Shown: positions 6,037 to 12,756 of the stretch, one piece after another
Position numbering within the stretch: the stretch's first letter is position 1
How the letters are laid out: the number at the start of each line of letters is the position of its first letter
Source: Nitrososphaerota archaeon
GTDB taxonomy: Archaea; Thermoproteota; Nitrososphaeria; Nitrososphaerales; UBA183
DNA length: 15,382 nt
NCBI GenBank assembly: GCA_027886925.1
Contig: JAPCJN010000037.1
Location: forward strand, 1 to 15,382
Direction: 5' to 3'
The notes under the pieces: model-generated
Database searches by the model: none
What the model was told of the DNA's origin: nothing
The model's input: the letters and a program-made list of their open reading frames with translations, nothing else
Position numbers and translations under genes: made by a program

Positions 6037-7545
6037 ATGGAAAAGACTCCCCTCCACCCGATGGAGCGCAAGGTGCTCGCCTCACTGGACGACGGCCCCC
6101 GCGCCTTCGACGCGCTAGTCGATGCGTCCGGCCTCCTCGTCGACCAGGTGAGGCGCTCGATCTCGTGGCTCTCTTCGAAGGGCCTTGTGACCACCGCGGA
6201 GGTCACTACTGCGGAGTTCTCCGTCAAGGGCCAGCCTCCGGAGCTCGCGTTCCTCGACAAGCTGCGGGAGATGGGAGGCATCGCCCCGGTCGAATCGATC
6301 AAGAACTCTGTCGGCGACGACCGCGGGTTCTCCGCCGCGATGGGGCGGGCCATATCAGCGGGATGGGTGGAGCTCAGGGACGGGACGGCAGAAAGTCGGG
6401 GCCAGTTAGTCGTCCTCAAGGACAGCGAGGGGGGGAAGCCCCTCCAAGAGCTCCTCTCAAGGATCGAGCAGGGAGCACGGGAGGCAGAGCTCTCGCAGGA
6501 GCAGAGGAACAGGCTCGCCGACCTGGTAAAGAGGGGGACCGTCGCCAAGAGGGAGACGAAGACCGTCAGCGTCTCCATCACCGACGATGGGAGGGCGGCG
6601 CTGAAGTCGGCGCACGAAGCGGGCCTCGAGAGGCTTACGCCGGAGGTCATCGCCTCGGTGAGGGCGACGGGCGTCGACGTCAAGCTCAGGCCCATCGACG
6701 TCGCGGCCAGCGCCCCGAGGTTCTACCCGGGCCGGAGGCACCCTGTGAAGGAGCTCGTCTCCGAGGTCAGGGAGGTCTACCTTTCTATGGGGTTCACCGA
6801 GATAATCGGCGACGCGGTCCAGCCCGCTCTGTGGAACTTCGACGCGCTCTTCACGCCGCAGGACCATCCTGCCAGGGAGCTGCAGGACACCTTCTACGTA
6901 AAGGGCCAGAGCGACAAGGGCATCTCCAGGTCGGGCGTCGTCGCCAAGATCGCCGCCGCCCACGAGAGCGGATGGCAGACCGGGAGCAAGGGGTGGCGCT
7001 ACGCGTGGGACCTCGAGGAGGCGCGCCGCCTGGTGCTCAGGACCCACAACACGGCCGTCACGGTGCAGGCCACCCGTGACTCTGGAGGCGCCGAGACGCG
7101 GGTCTTCAGCGTGGCGAGGGTCTACCGGAACGAGAGCCTGGACTACAAGCACCTGGCCGAACTCCACCAGATGGAAGGCATAGTGATAGGCGAGGGGTTG
7201 AACCTCCGCCACCTCATGGGCGTCCTCACAAAATTTTATGGGAAGCTCGGGATGAGCGGGGTGAAGCTCTGGCCCTCCTACTTCCCATACACCGAGCCGT
7301 CGATGCAGGTCATGGTCTACTACGACAAGGTCGGAAAATGGCTCGAGATGGGCGGCTCCGGGATCTTCAGGCCGGAGGTGACGTGGCCGCTGGGCGTCAA
7401 GAAGCCGGTCATCGCGTGGGGTTGCGGCCTCGAGAGGCTGCTCATGCTGAGGCTGGGGCTGGAGGACATCAGGGAGCTCTACGACAACGACCTGGGGTGG
7501 CTGAGGGAGAGAAAAGATATTGCCAGTGCTCAAGATATTCTTTGA
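6037..7545 (+). CDS. pheS: Phenylalanyl-tRNA synthetase alpha subunit
   Basis: Catalytic subunit of the class II enzyme that charges tRNA-Phe, working as an alpha2-beta2 tetramer with PheT. At about 502 residues it has the long archaeal form: winged-helix tRNA-contacting domains (about 1-215) precede the catalytic core. Motif 1 lies around HPVKELVSEVREVYLSMGF (235-253), motif 2 around FSVARVYRNE (357-366), and motif 3 near PVIAWGCGLERLLML (457-471). LEMGGSGIFRPEV near 436-448 forms part of the amino-acid pocket. ATG at 6037 is chosen because GGTGGT lies 4 nt upstream and the resulting start, MEKTPLHPMERK, resembles other archaeal PheS. GTG at 6025 is an in-frame alternative. The gene lies 15 nt after trpS and its end overlaps pheT by 26 nt. 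Confidence 0.97.
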   Translation: MEKTPLHPMERKVLASLDDGPRAFDALVDASGLLVDQVRRSISWLSSKGLVTTAEVTTAEFSVKGQPPELAFLDKLREMGGIAPVESIKNSVGDDRGFSAAMGRAISAGWVELRDGTAESRGQLVVLKDSEGGKPLQELLSRIEQGAREAELSQEQRNRLADLVKRGTVAKRETKTVSVSITDDGRAALKSAHEAGLERLTPEVIASVRATGVDVKLRPIDVAASAPRFYPGRRHPVKELVSEVREVYLSMGFTEIIGDAVQPALWNFDALFTPQDHPARELQDTFYVKGQSDKGISRSGVVAKIAAAHESGWQTGSKGWRYAWDLEEARRLVLRTHNTAVTVQATRDSGGAETRVFSVARVYRNESLDYKHLAELHQMEGIVIGEGLNLRHLMGVLTKFYGKLGMSGVKLWPSYFPYTEPSMQVMVYYDKVGKWLEMGGSGIFRPEVTWPLGVKKPVIAWGCGLERLLMLRLGLEDIRELYDNDLGWLRERKDIASAQDIL

Positions 7546-9163
7546 ACGGCTAGAGGGGATGACGGGCCTCTCAAAGGAGAGCATCCTCGACAGGCTCCCA
7601 TACATCGGCCTCGACATCGAGGGCACCGACGGCGAGTCTGTCAGGATTGAGTATAACCCGAACAGGCCTGACTTCTCCACCGACTACGGGATAGCGAGGG
7701 CGCTGCGTGGCCTCGTCGGCAAGGAGGTCGGGGCGAAGCGCTACCGGGCCTCTCCCGGTAGGGTCAGGGTTTCGGCCGACAGGAGCGTCGCGAAGGTGAG
7801 GCCTTTCGTCGCGTGCGCTGTGGCGAGGGGTCTCCGCCTCGACGAGGAGACGATCAGGCAGCTCATCTCGATGCAGGAGGACCTCCACAACGGCATCGGC
7901 AGGAAGAGGAAGAAGGTGGCCATAGGGCTCCACAACCTCGACGTCATCTCCCCGCCCATCTACTACGCCGGTAAGGACGCCGTGTTCTCGTTCGTCCCCC
8001 TCGGCTCGTCCGAGGAGATGAGCGTCAAGGACATCCTCGAAAAGACGGAGACGGGGATGGCCTACGGCAAGTTACTCGCCGGCGCCTCCGCCTATCCGAT
8101 GCTATACGACTCGAAGGGGACGGTCCTCTCCTTCCCGCCGATAATCAACGGGCAGAAGACCCGGGTCGACACCCTTACTCGCAACCTCTTCGTCGACGTC
8201 ACCTCGACAGACGCGAGGCTCGGGAACGAGGCGCTGGCGATAGTCTGCTGCGCGCTCGCCGACGCGGGCGCCAAGCTCGAGACGGTCTCCGTAAGGCGCG
8301 GGAACACAAGGGAAACGACGCCCATGCTGGGTCCGTCGAAGATGAGGTTCGACGGCAGGCTTGCCGAGGCCGTGACAGGCCTCGCCCTGACGAGGAAGGA
8401 GATGAAGGCCTGTCTCCGGCGCTGCCGCCTCGACCTCGACGCCAAGGGGTGGGCTGTGATCCCCCCGTACAGGGTGGACATCTTGCACCCCGTCGACCTC
8501 GCGGAGGAGCTCGCCATCGGGTACGGGCTGGACAGGATGACGCCCGCGTATCCTCCGAGCAGCGAGCCGGGACGGTTCGACCCCGCCGTCACGTCCTTGG
8601 AAGACCTCTGCGTGACGATGGCCGAGGCCGGGTTCAACGAGACCATGAACTACGACCTCGTCGACGGCCCGACCCTCTACGGCAAGTTCGGGAGGGGTGC
8701 GGCGTCGAGGCTCGAGGTCGAGAACCCGAGGAGCGTCGAACATCACCTGCTAAGGGACTCGCTCATCCCGTCGCTCATGGCGGTGCTCGGCCGCAACACG
8801 AAGAACGAGTACCCCCAGAGGGTGTTCGAGGGAGGGCGGATATTTTCGAGGCAGGGGGAAGGCACCAAGGAGACTTTCTCGGTAGCGGCCCTATCGGCGC
8901 ATTCGGCTTCGTCCTTCACCGAGGCGAAGATGTACCTGCAGGCCCTGATGAAGAGGCATTTCGACGTCGAAGCCGAGACGAGGCCGGCCTCCCACTGGGC
9001 CTTCGCCGAGGGCAGGTCAGCCCAGGCGTTCGTGCGAACGCTCGCCGTCGGCCATCTCGGCGAGGTGAAGCCCAGCGCGCTCGCGGCGTTCGGCGTCGAC
9101 GTCCCCGTCTGCGGGTTCGAGATCCACCTGCCGAGCAGACAAACCGGAAGGAACCCGGCATAG
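7520..9163 (+). CDS. pheT: Phenylalanyl-tRNA synthetase beta subunit
   Basis: Partner of PheS. The beta subunit helps bind tRNA and its B3/B4 domain removes wrongly attached tyrosine. The 547-residue length matches the short archaeal/eukaryotic form, without the bacterial N-terminal tRNA-binding extension. Visible parts are the start MPVLKIFFERLE, the B3/B4 region (about 95-235, including GRKRKKVAIGLHNLD at 127-141), a B5 domain (about 270-340) and the inactive synthetase-like fold (about 355-540, with FNETMNYDLVD and VENPRSVEHHLLRDSLIPS). The start is TTG at 7520, inside the last 26 nt of pheS and preceded by GAGGGAG (7503-7509); GTG at 7526 is also possible. The overlap implies coupled translation and balanced subunit amounts. 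Confidence 0.96.
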   Translation: MPVLKIFFERLEGMTGLSKESILDRLPYIGLDIEGTDGESVRIEYNPNRPDFSTDYGIARALRGLVGKEVGAKRYRASPGRVRVSADRSVAKVRPFVACAVARGLRLDEETIRQLISMQEDLHNGIGRKRKKVAIGLHNLDVISPPIYYAGKDAVFSFVPLGSSEEMSVKDILEKTETGMAYGKLLAGASAYPMLYDSKGTVLSFPPIINGQKTRVDTLTRNLFVDVTSTDARLGNEALAIVCCALADAGAKLETVSVRRGNTRETTPMLGPSKMRFDGRLAEAVTGLALTRKEMKACLRRCRLDLDAKGWAVIPPYRVDILHPVDLAEELAIGYGLDRMTPAYPPSSEPGRFDPAVTSLEDLCVTMAEAGFNETMNYDLVDGPTLYGKFGRGAASRLEVENPRSVEHHLLRDSLIPSLMAVLGRNTKNEYPQRVFEGGRIFSRQGEGTKETFSVAALSAHSASSFTEAKMYLQALMKRHFDVEAETRPASHWAFAEGRSAQAFVRTLAVGHLGEVKPSALAAFGVDVPVCGFEIHLPSRQTGRNPA

Positions 9164-9186
9164 CTAGATCATAGGTAGATAGACAG

Positions 9187-9195
9187 GATATAAGG
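9187..9195 (+). promoter_or_regulatory. TATA box for a putative RNA gene or long leader
   Basis: GATATAAGG lies in the gap after pheT. Initiation about 26 nt downstream is expected at 9216-9218, exactly where a 10-bp closing stem begins. The nearest start codon is about 240 nt further on, so the transcript begins with a non-coding part. Confidence 0.55.
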
Positions 9196-9217
9196 GGCCG
9201 CCGCCACCTCGGCCCTC

Positions 9218-9322
9218 GGCTTCCGTCGCACTGCACGAAATAAACGGCCACCCGCGAAGGCGACCAAACATCGCTGTGATGAACGGATGGTTTACCCAGT
9301 CGTGCTACAGACGGAAGCCATA
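9218..9322 (+). ncRNA. Candidate structured RNA, possibly H/ACA-like guide
   Basis: The ends pair perfectly over 10 bp: GGCTTCCGTC (9218-9227) with GACGGAAGCC (9310-9319). Nested inside are GCACGA (9233-9238) with TCGTGC (9300-9305), TAAAC (9241-9245) with GTTTA (9290-9294), CCACCC (9248-9253) with GGATGG (9285-9290, one mismatch), and a terminal hairpin GGCGA/TCGCT (9259-9263, 9271-9275) with a 7-nt loop. Next to that hairpin, GCGAA faces GTGATGAAC, which could form tandem G-A pairs of a k-turn bound by L7Ae. The closing stem is followed by ATA (9320-9322), and the unpaired pocket GCACT/TACA starts 14 nt before it, the spacing known for box ACA guides. The TATA box at 9187-9195 predicts a 5' end at 9218. 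I do not recognise a named family. A cis-acting leader of the following gene is the main alternative. Confidence 0.5.
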
Positions 9323-9454
9323 AAGACGAGGAAGAGCTATGGAGCCTGCCCGTTCAAAGAGGCTCGGCGACGGCGGCGATAGCCGTGGGATGAGCCGGAC
9401 CGTTCAGAGGCGGGCCACAATCAATCATGAACAAAGTCGACACGGGGGTCCCCA
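9323..9454 (+). other. Leader region with two further hairpins, no gene seen
   Basis: Between the RNA candidate and the Toprim gene two perfect hairpins can be drawn: GAGCCT/AGGCTC (9342-9347, 9360-9365, 12-nt loop) and ACGGC/GCCGT (9370-9374, 9382-9386, 7-nt loop). There is no clear TATA box within 40 nt of the start at 9455, so this part may be the end of a long 5' leader that begins at 9218. A short G/C palindrome (9444-9453) lies just before the start codon. Confidence 0.35.
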
Positions 9455-9916
9455 ATGCCTCCTAGGCGCGGAGCCCGTCCCCTAACCACTGCCCTACAGA
9501 GGGAGAGGAGGTTCGTGGAGTTCGCCGAGTTCCTTCACGGACTGGTCAAGGAGTTGAACGACCTCTCGAGCGAGGGGGGCGCAGTCCTCGTCGAGGGCAA
9601 GAGGGACGCCAGGGCGCTCACGGGATTGGGATATTCCGGGCCCCTCTTCACCATCGCCATACTGACCTCGAGCGTCGCGTCCAGGGAGAGGCTGCGAGGG
9701 GAGGTCCGCCAAATGATAATCCTCACCGACCTGGACGCCGAGGGCCGCCGACTCGCCTCGCGATACGTGAAGTTCCTCTCCAAAGAGGGCATCAAGGCGT
9801 CGCTGGCCCAGAGGAAGCGCCTTTCTGCGGCTTCCCGTGGCGTCTTCCTGCACATCGAGAACCTGGGGCGGTTCGCCCACGACGGGCAACTTGCACTACA
9901 CAACGTGAGCATTTAA
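9455..9916 (+). CDS. Small Toprim-domain protein
   Basis: A 153-residue protein consisting mainly of one Toprim fold, the metal-binding nucleotidyl-transfer or hydrolysis domain found in topoisomerases, DnaG primases and RNase M5. The key residues are present: Glu47 in VLVEGKRDA (44-52), and Asp92 and Asp94 in ILTDLDAEGR (89-98). Such stand-alone archaeal Toprim proteins have no firmly known role; an RNA-processing job like that of RNase M5 is conceivable. ATG at 9455 follows a GGGGGT stretch by 7 nt. GTG at 9515, right after AGGAGG, would remove a basic 20-residue N-terminus and is an alternative. The stop codon overlaps the TATA box of dnaG. Confidence 0.82.
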   Translation: MPPRRGARPLTTALQRERRFVEFAEFLHGLVKELNDLSSEGGAVLVEGKRDARALTGLGYSGPLFTIAILTSSVASRERLRGEVRQMIILTDLDAEGRRLASRYVKFLSKEGIKASLAQRKRLSAASRGVFLHIENLGRFAHDGQLALHNVSI

Positions 9917-9918
9917 AT
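9911..9918 (+). promoter_or_regulatory. TATA box for dnaG, overlapping the upstream stop codon
   Basis: The palindrome ATTTAAAT contains the TAA stop (9914-9916) of the Toprim gene and is followed by AAAGG. Initiation is expected near 9940, leaving a leader of about 50 nt before dnaG. An inverted repeat, AACTG (9926-9930) and CAGTT (9941-9945), spans the predicted start site. Confidence 0.5.
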
Positions 9919-9990
9919 AAAGGCCAACTGGCGACTGGCTCAGTTAAGCTCGCAAGGATAACTAGCTAACAAGAAGTTGGAACGAAGAAA

Positions 9991-11280
9991 TTGCCCGATT
10001 CGGCTATAGTAAAGTACCTCGTAAAACTGAGGTTCGAAGTAGACGGTGTCGTCGAGAAGGCTGACCTGATTGGCGCCATCTTCGGACAGACCGAAGGTCT
10101 GTTCGGTCCAGAAATGAACCTGAACGAACTTCAGAAGACGTGGAAAGTTGGGAGGATCGAGATAAACCTCGAGTCTAAGAACGACAAGACGTTCGGCGCC
10201 ATCCTCATCCCGATGTCTACCGACGTGAGCACCGCCGCCCTCATCGCGGCCGCCGTGGAGAGCGTCGACAAGGTCGGCCCCTGCTCGGCGAGGGTCATCC
10301 TCGAGGGCATCGAAGACGTGAGGGCGTCGAAGAGGGCGCAGATCGCGGACAGGGCCAAGGACATCATGAAGGAGTGGAGCTCCCGCACCTCCAGCGAGGG
10401 GGAGAACCTCCTCAAGGACGTGCAAGAGTCTACAAAGAGGGCCCGCGTCGTGAACTACGGGCCTGAGAACCTGCCGGCGGGGCCTGGCGTCTACACAGCC
10501 GACGGTATCTACATCGTCGAGGGGAGGGCGGACGTCATCCTCTTCCTCAGGGCGGGCATTGAAAACGTCGTCGCCGTGGAGGGGACGAGCATCCCGAAGT
10601 CGGTCATCGAGCTAAGCAGGAAGAAGAGGATAATCGCGGTGCTAGACGGGGACCGGGGCGGCGACCTGATCGAGAAAGAGCTCGCGCAGGTGATGAGCGT
10701 GGAGAAGGTCCTCAGGGCCCCCGACGGGAAGGAGGTCGAGGACCTGACGCCCATCGAGGTTCTCCAGATGCTGGACGGCAAGCTCCCCGGGCGCACCTCA
10801 AGGGACTCTAGGCCGGAGAGGGCAGAGCGCTACGAGAGACCCGAGAGGGCCGAGAGACCCGAGAGACCCGAGAGGGCCGAGAGGCAGCGACCTGAGAGGC
10901 AATCGAGATACGAGCGCTACGAGAGATACGAAAGGGCTCCCAGGGTGGAGGAGGCACAAGCCGCGAAGACCCTCGACGTCCCTCCGCAGTTCACGGAGAA
11001 GGTGAAGGAGGTCTTCCCGTCCATCAACGGGACGCTCGAGGCGATGCTCCTCGACGAGGGCTTCGCCGAGAAGGGGCGCCTCCCTATCAGCGAGCTCGTG
11101 GCGAAGCTGGACGGTTCGGGAGCGGTATTCCTGGTCTTCGACGGGATTGTGACACAGAGGCTCATCGACGCGGCCGCCAAGGCGAACGTCAAGGGCATAA
11201 TCGGGCACAGGGTGGGAGACATCAAGAACATGCCGAACGGCTTGAGCGTAGGGACATTCAAAGACCTACAGCTCGAGTAG
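9991..11280 (+). CDS. dnaG: Archaeal DnaG (Toprim primase-like, exosome-associated)
   Basis: Archaeal DnaG has a Toprim core. In several archaea it is a subunit of the RNA exosome, where it binds poly(A)-rich RNA, and weak primase activity has been reported. The 429-residue protein has the archaeal N-terminal domain (GVVEKADLIGAIFGQTEGL, about 19-37), then the Toprim domain with Glu177 in VEGRAD (176-181) and Asp219/Asp221 in LDGDRGGD (218-225). Residues about 274-316 are a low-complexity linker made of Pro-Glu-Arg, Ala-Glu-Arg and Tyr-Glu-Arg repeats. A conserved C-terminal domain (about 328-429) follows. The start is TTG at 9991, which matches the usual family N-terminus; no in-frame ATG lies nearby. 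pelA begins 8 nt after the stop. Confidence 0.95.
   Translation: MPDSAIVKYLVKLRFEVDGVVEKADLIGAIFGQTEGLFGPEMNLNELQKTWKVGRIEINLESKNDKTFGAILIPMSTDVSTAALIAAAVESVDKVGPCSARVILEGIEDVRASKRAQIADRAKDIMKEWSSRTSSEGENLLKDVQESTKRARVVNYGPENLPAGPGVYTADGIYIVEGRADVILFLRAGIENVVAVEGTSIPKSVIELSRKKRIIAVLDGDRGGDLIEKELAQVMSVEKVLRAPDGKEVEDLTPIEVLQMLDGKLPGRTSRDSRPERAERYERPERAERPERPERAERQRPERQSRYERYERYERAPRVEEAQAAKTLDVPPQFTEKVKEVFPSINGTLEAMLLDEGFAEKGRLPISELVAKLDGSGAVFLVFDGIVTQRLIDAAAKANVKGIIGHRVGDIKNMPNGLSVGTFKDLQLE
10810..10938 (+). repeat. 9-nt coding repeats encoding an Arg/Glu/Pro/Tyr linker in dnaG
   Basis: Variants of the 9-nt units GAGAGACCC and GAGAGGGCC alternate through this part of dnaG and encode three-residue units such as PER, AER and YER. 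The reading frame is kept throughout. The distal units switch to Tyr (RYERYERYER). Confidence 0.8.
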
Positions 11281-11288
11281 GCCCGCGG

Positions 11289-12377
11289 ATGATAGTTACA
11301 GAGTTCATCCCAAAGCAAGGCCTGTGCACCCTCACCATAGAGTCCCCCGACGACCTCTGGACGCTGCGCAGGCTGCTGGCGCCGGGCGACACGGTCGTCA
11401 CGAAGAGCTCCAGGGTCTCCAAGAGAGAGGGAGAATATTCCAGGCCGGACAAGGGAGAGCGCGTCAAGGTCACAATAGCGCTCCGGGTGGAGACCGTCTC
11501 CCTCGACAGCAGCGTCGACAGGCTCAGGGTCAGGGGGAAGATCGTAGAGGCCAGCGACGACAGCGTCACGAAGGCAGGCTCCCACTCCCTCCTCATCTCC
11601 TCCGGCCAGGAGCTCACCCTGCAAAAGGAGAAGTGGACTGGTGAGGACACGAGGATCTTGCACGCGTCGTCCGCGGACGAGGGCCGCCGGTTCCTCCTGG
11701 TGGCCATCGATAGGCGAGAGGCGGGCATAGGCCTCCTGACCGGCTCGCACCTCACCGTCGTCACGACCGTCGAATCGGGGGCCTCGGGAAAGGGAGGCAA
11801 CGGGAAGGAGGTGGACATGCAGCCCTACTTCCGTAAGGTGGTGGAGATACTCAAGGCCTCATGGAGGGAGAAGGACGTGGTCGTCTTGGGGGGACCCGGG
11901 AACACGAAGCTGACGATGGAAAACTGGGTCCACAAGGACCCGGACCTAAAGAAGAACGCGGTCCTCGTCGAGGGTTTCGACCTCTCCGGGCCGGACGGGG
12001 TGCGCGCACTAGTAAAGTCGGACGGGTTCAGGAAGGTGGCCAGCGACAGCGTCCTAGTGGAGGTCCAGGAGACGGTCGAGGAGGCCATCCGGAGGATTTC
12101 GCGGGGAGAGAGGAGGATCGCCTACGCGTTCCCGAGGGTGAGGGAGGCGGCCATTGTGGGCGCTGTCGAAAAGTGCGTCGTCTCCGATGACGTGTTCTCC
12201 AGCAACATCGACGAGAACGCCCTCGTCGAGACTCTAAATCTCATCGAGGAGAAGGGCGGGAGAGTCTTTTTGTGCGACTCGTCGCTGGAGACGGGGAAGC
12301 AGGTCTCCTCGCTGGGCGGCATCGTCGCGCTCCTGCGATACGACTTGTCGGGAGGCAGCCCGGCTACTTTGCGATAG
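11289..12377 (+). CDS. pelA: Pelota-like ribosome rescue factor
   Basis: Archaeal Pelota (Dom34) binds ribosomes stalled on damaged or stopless mRNA and, with an EF-1alpha-type GTPase and ABCE1, splits them. The 362-residue length is typical. Three domains are visible: an Sm-like N-terminal domain (about 1-130, including the LWTLRRLL and GDTV stretches), a central eRF1-like domain (about 135-260, with LLVAIDRREAGIGLL) and a C-terminal domain (about 265-355, ending in SSLETGKQVSSLGGIVALLRY). The peptide-releasing GGQ of eRF1 is absent, as expected for Pelota. It starts 8 nt after dnaG, so the two are probably in one operon that pairs RNA decay with ribosome rescue. Its 3' end overlaps the convergent membrane-protein gene by 14 nt. 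Confidence 0.95.
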   Translation: MIVTEFIPKQGLCTLTIESPDDLWTLRRLLAPGDTVVTKSSRVSKREGEYSRPDKGERVKVTIALRVETVSLDSSVDRLRVRGKIVEASDDSVTKAGSHSLLISSGQELTLQKEKWTGEDTRILHASSADEGRRFLLVAIDRREAGIGLLTGSHLTVVTTVESGASGKGGNGKEVDMQPYFRKVVEILKASWREKDVVVLGGPGNTKLTMENWVHKDPDLKKNAVLVEGFDLSGPDGVRALVKSDGFRKVASDSVLVEVQETVEEAIRRISRGERRIAYAFPRVREAAIVGAVEKCVVSDDVFSSNIDENALVETLNLIEEKGGRVFLCDSSLETGKQVSSLGGIVALLRYDLSGGSPATLR

Positions 12378-12690
12378 CGGCGACCACTGGGATCAGGTAC
12401 TCGGATATCACGACGAGGACGACTCCGCCGACCAGCAGGTCCTTGCCTAGCCGCCGACTGATGTGCGAAAAGTACAGGACGACGCCGACGAGAAGACACG
12501 TGACGTAGGCAGCCCGCGCGATATCCACCACGGCCGAGTTCACGGAGGAGAGGATCACGATGGTAGCGGCCGCGAATTGGGCGGCGAACTGCTGGACAGC
12601 CGTGGGAATGTCAAGGGGCGGCGCATCCAGGACCGCGATCCCGATCGATGAGGCCACATGAGGAAGCGCCAGCAGGATTGAAGGAATCAT
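12364..12690 (-). CDS. Small membrane protein, unknown function
   Basis: About 108 residues with two clear hydrophobic helices in the C-terminal half (about 62-79 and 84-107) and a third, less certain one around 36-54. The N-terminus is moderately hydrophobic. A short basic loop (SRRLGKD) between the last two helices suggests that this side faces the cytosol. No family was recognised. ATG at 12690 is preferred: a TATA-like box (12710-12719, minus strand) would start transcription at about 12688-12690, so the mRNA would be leaderless. GTG at 12693 is also in frame. The stop codon lies inside the last codons of pelA, giving a 14-nt convergent overlap. Confidence 0.72.
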   Translation of the reverse strand: MIPSILLALPHVASSIGIAVLDAPPLDIPTAVQQFAAQFAAATIVILSSVNSAVVDIARAAYVTCLLVGVVLYFSHISRRLGKDLLVGGVVLVVISEYLIPVVAAIAK

Positions 12691-12709
12691 CACCTTGTAG
12701 GGGGTTTCG

Positions 12710-12719
12710 CTATTTAACC
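12710..12719 (-). promoter_or_regulatory. TATA box for the small membrane protein
   Basis: Minus-strand GGTTAAATAG, the same core as the 5S and left-edge promoters. Its distance to ATG 12690 (centre about 25 nt away) predicts a leaderless transcript. Confidence 0.5.
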
Positions 12720-12724
12720 GGCGA

Positions 12725-12756
12725 TGTCTGTCTGTCTGTCAGTCAGTTAGTCAGGT
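12725..12756. repeat. Tetranucleotide repeat at the end of the M50 gene
   Basis: Four perfect TGTC units (12725-12740) run into four degenerate units AGTC, AGTT, AGTC, AGGT (12741-12756). The last of these overlap the stop codon (12751-12753) of the minus-strand protease gene. It looks like a short slippage-prone microsatellite. Confidence 0.75.

Noticed and set aside
5787..7079. Long open frame on the plus strand across the trpS end and pheS
   Set aside because: It overlaps two clear synthetase genes in another frame and translates to an Arg/Gly/Pro-rich sequence with no domain; it results from high GC at third codon positions.
6457..7680. Long minus-strand open frame of about 400 codons
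   Set aside because: It is antisense to pheS and pheT, whose motifs are unmistakable. No promoter or family signature is seen.
9276..9282. GTGATGA as the C box of a C/D box guide RNA
   Set aside because: No CTGA D box or second box pair is found at suitable spacing; the motif fits better as part of a k-turn in the candidate RNA.
9348..9365. GTTCAAA as the T-loop of a tRNA
   Set aside because: Flanking bases do not form a T-stem and no acceptor, D or anticodon stems can be drawn.
9218..9454. RNase P RNA or SRP RNA in the gap after pheT
   Set aside because: The conserved core sequences of either RNA could not be found, and the stretch is shorter than expected with its 5' end paired internally.
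9940..10425. Minus-strand open frame over the dnaG start
   Set aside because: It is antisense to the conserved N-terminal domain of DnaG and has no recognisable protein features.
10810..10938. CRISPR-like repeats
   Set aside because: Units are only 9 nt, have no unique spacers, and lie in frame inside dnaG.
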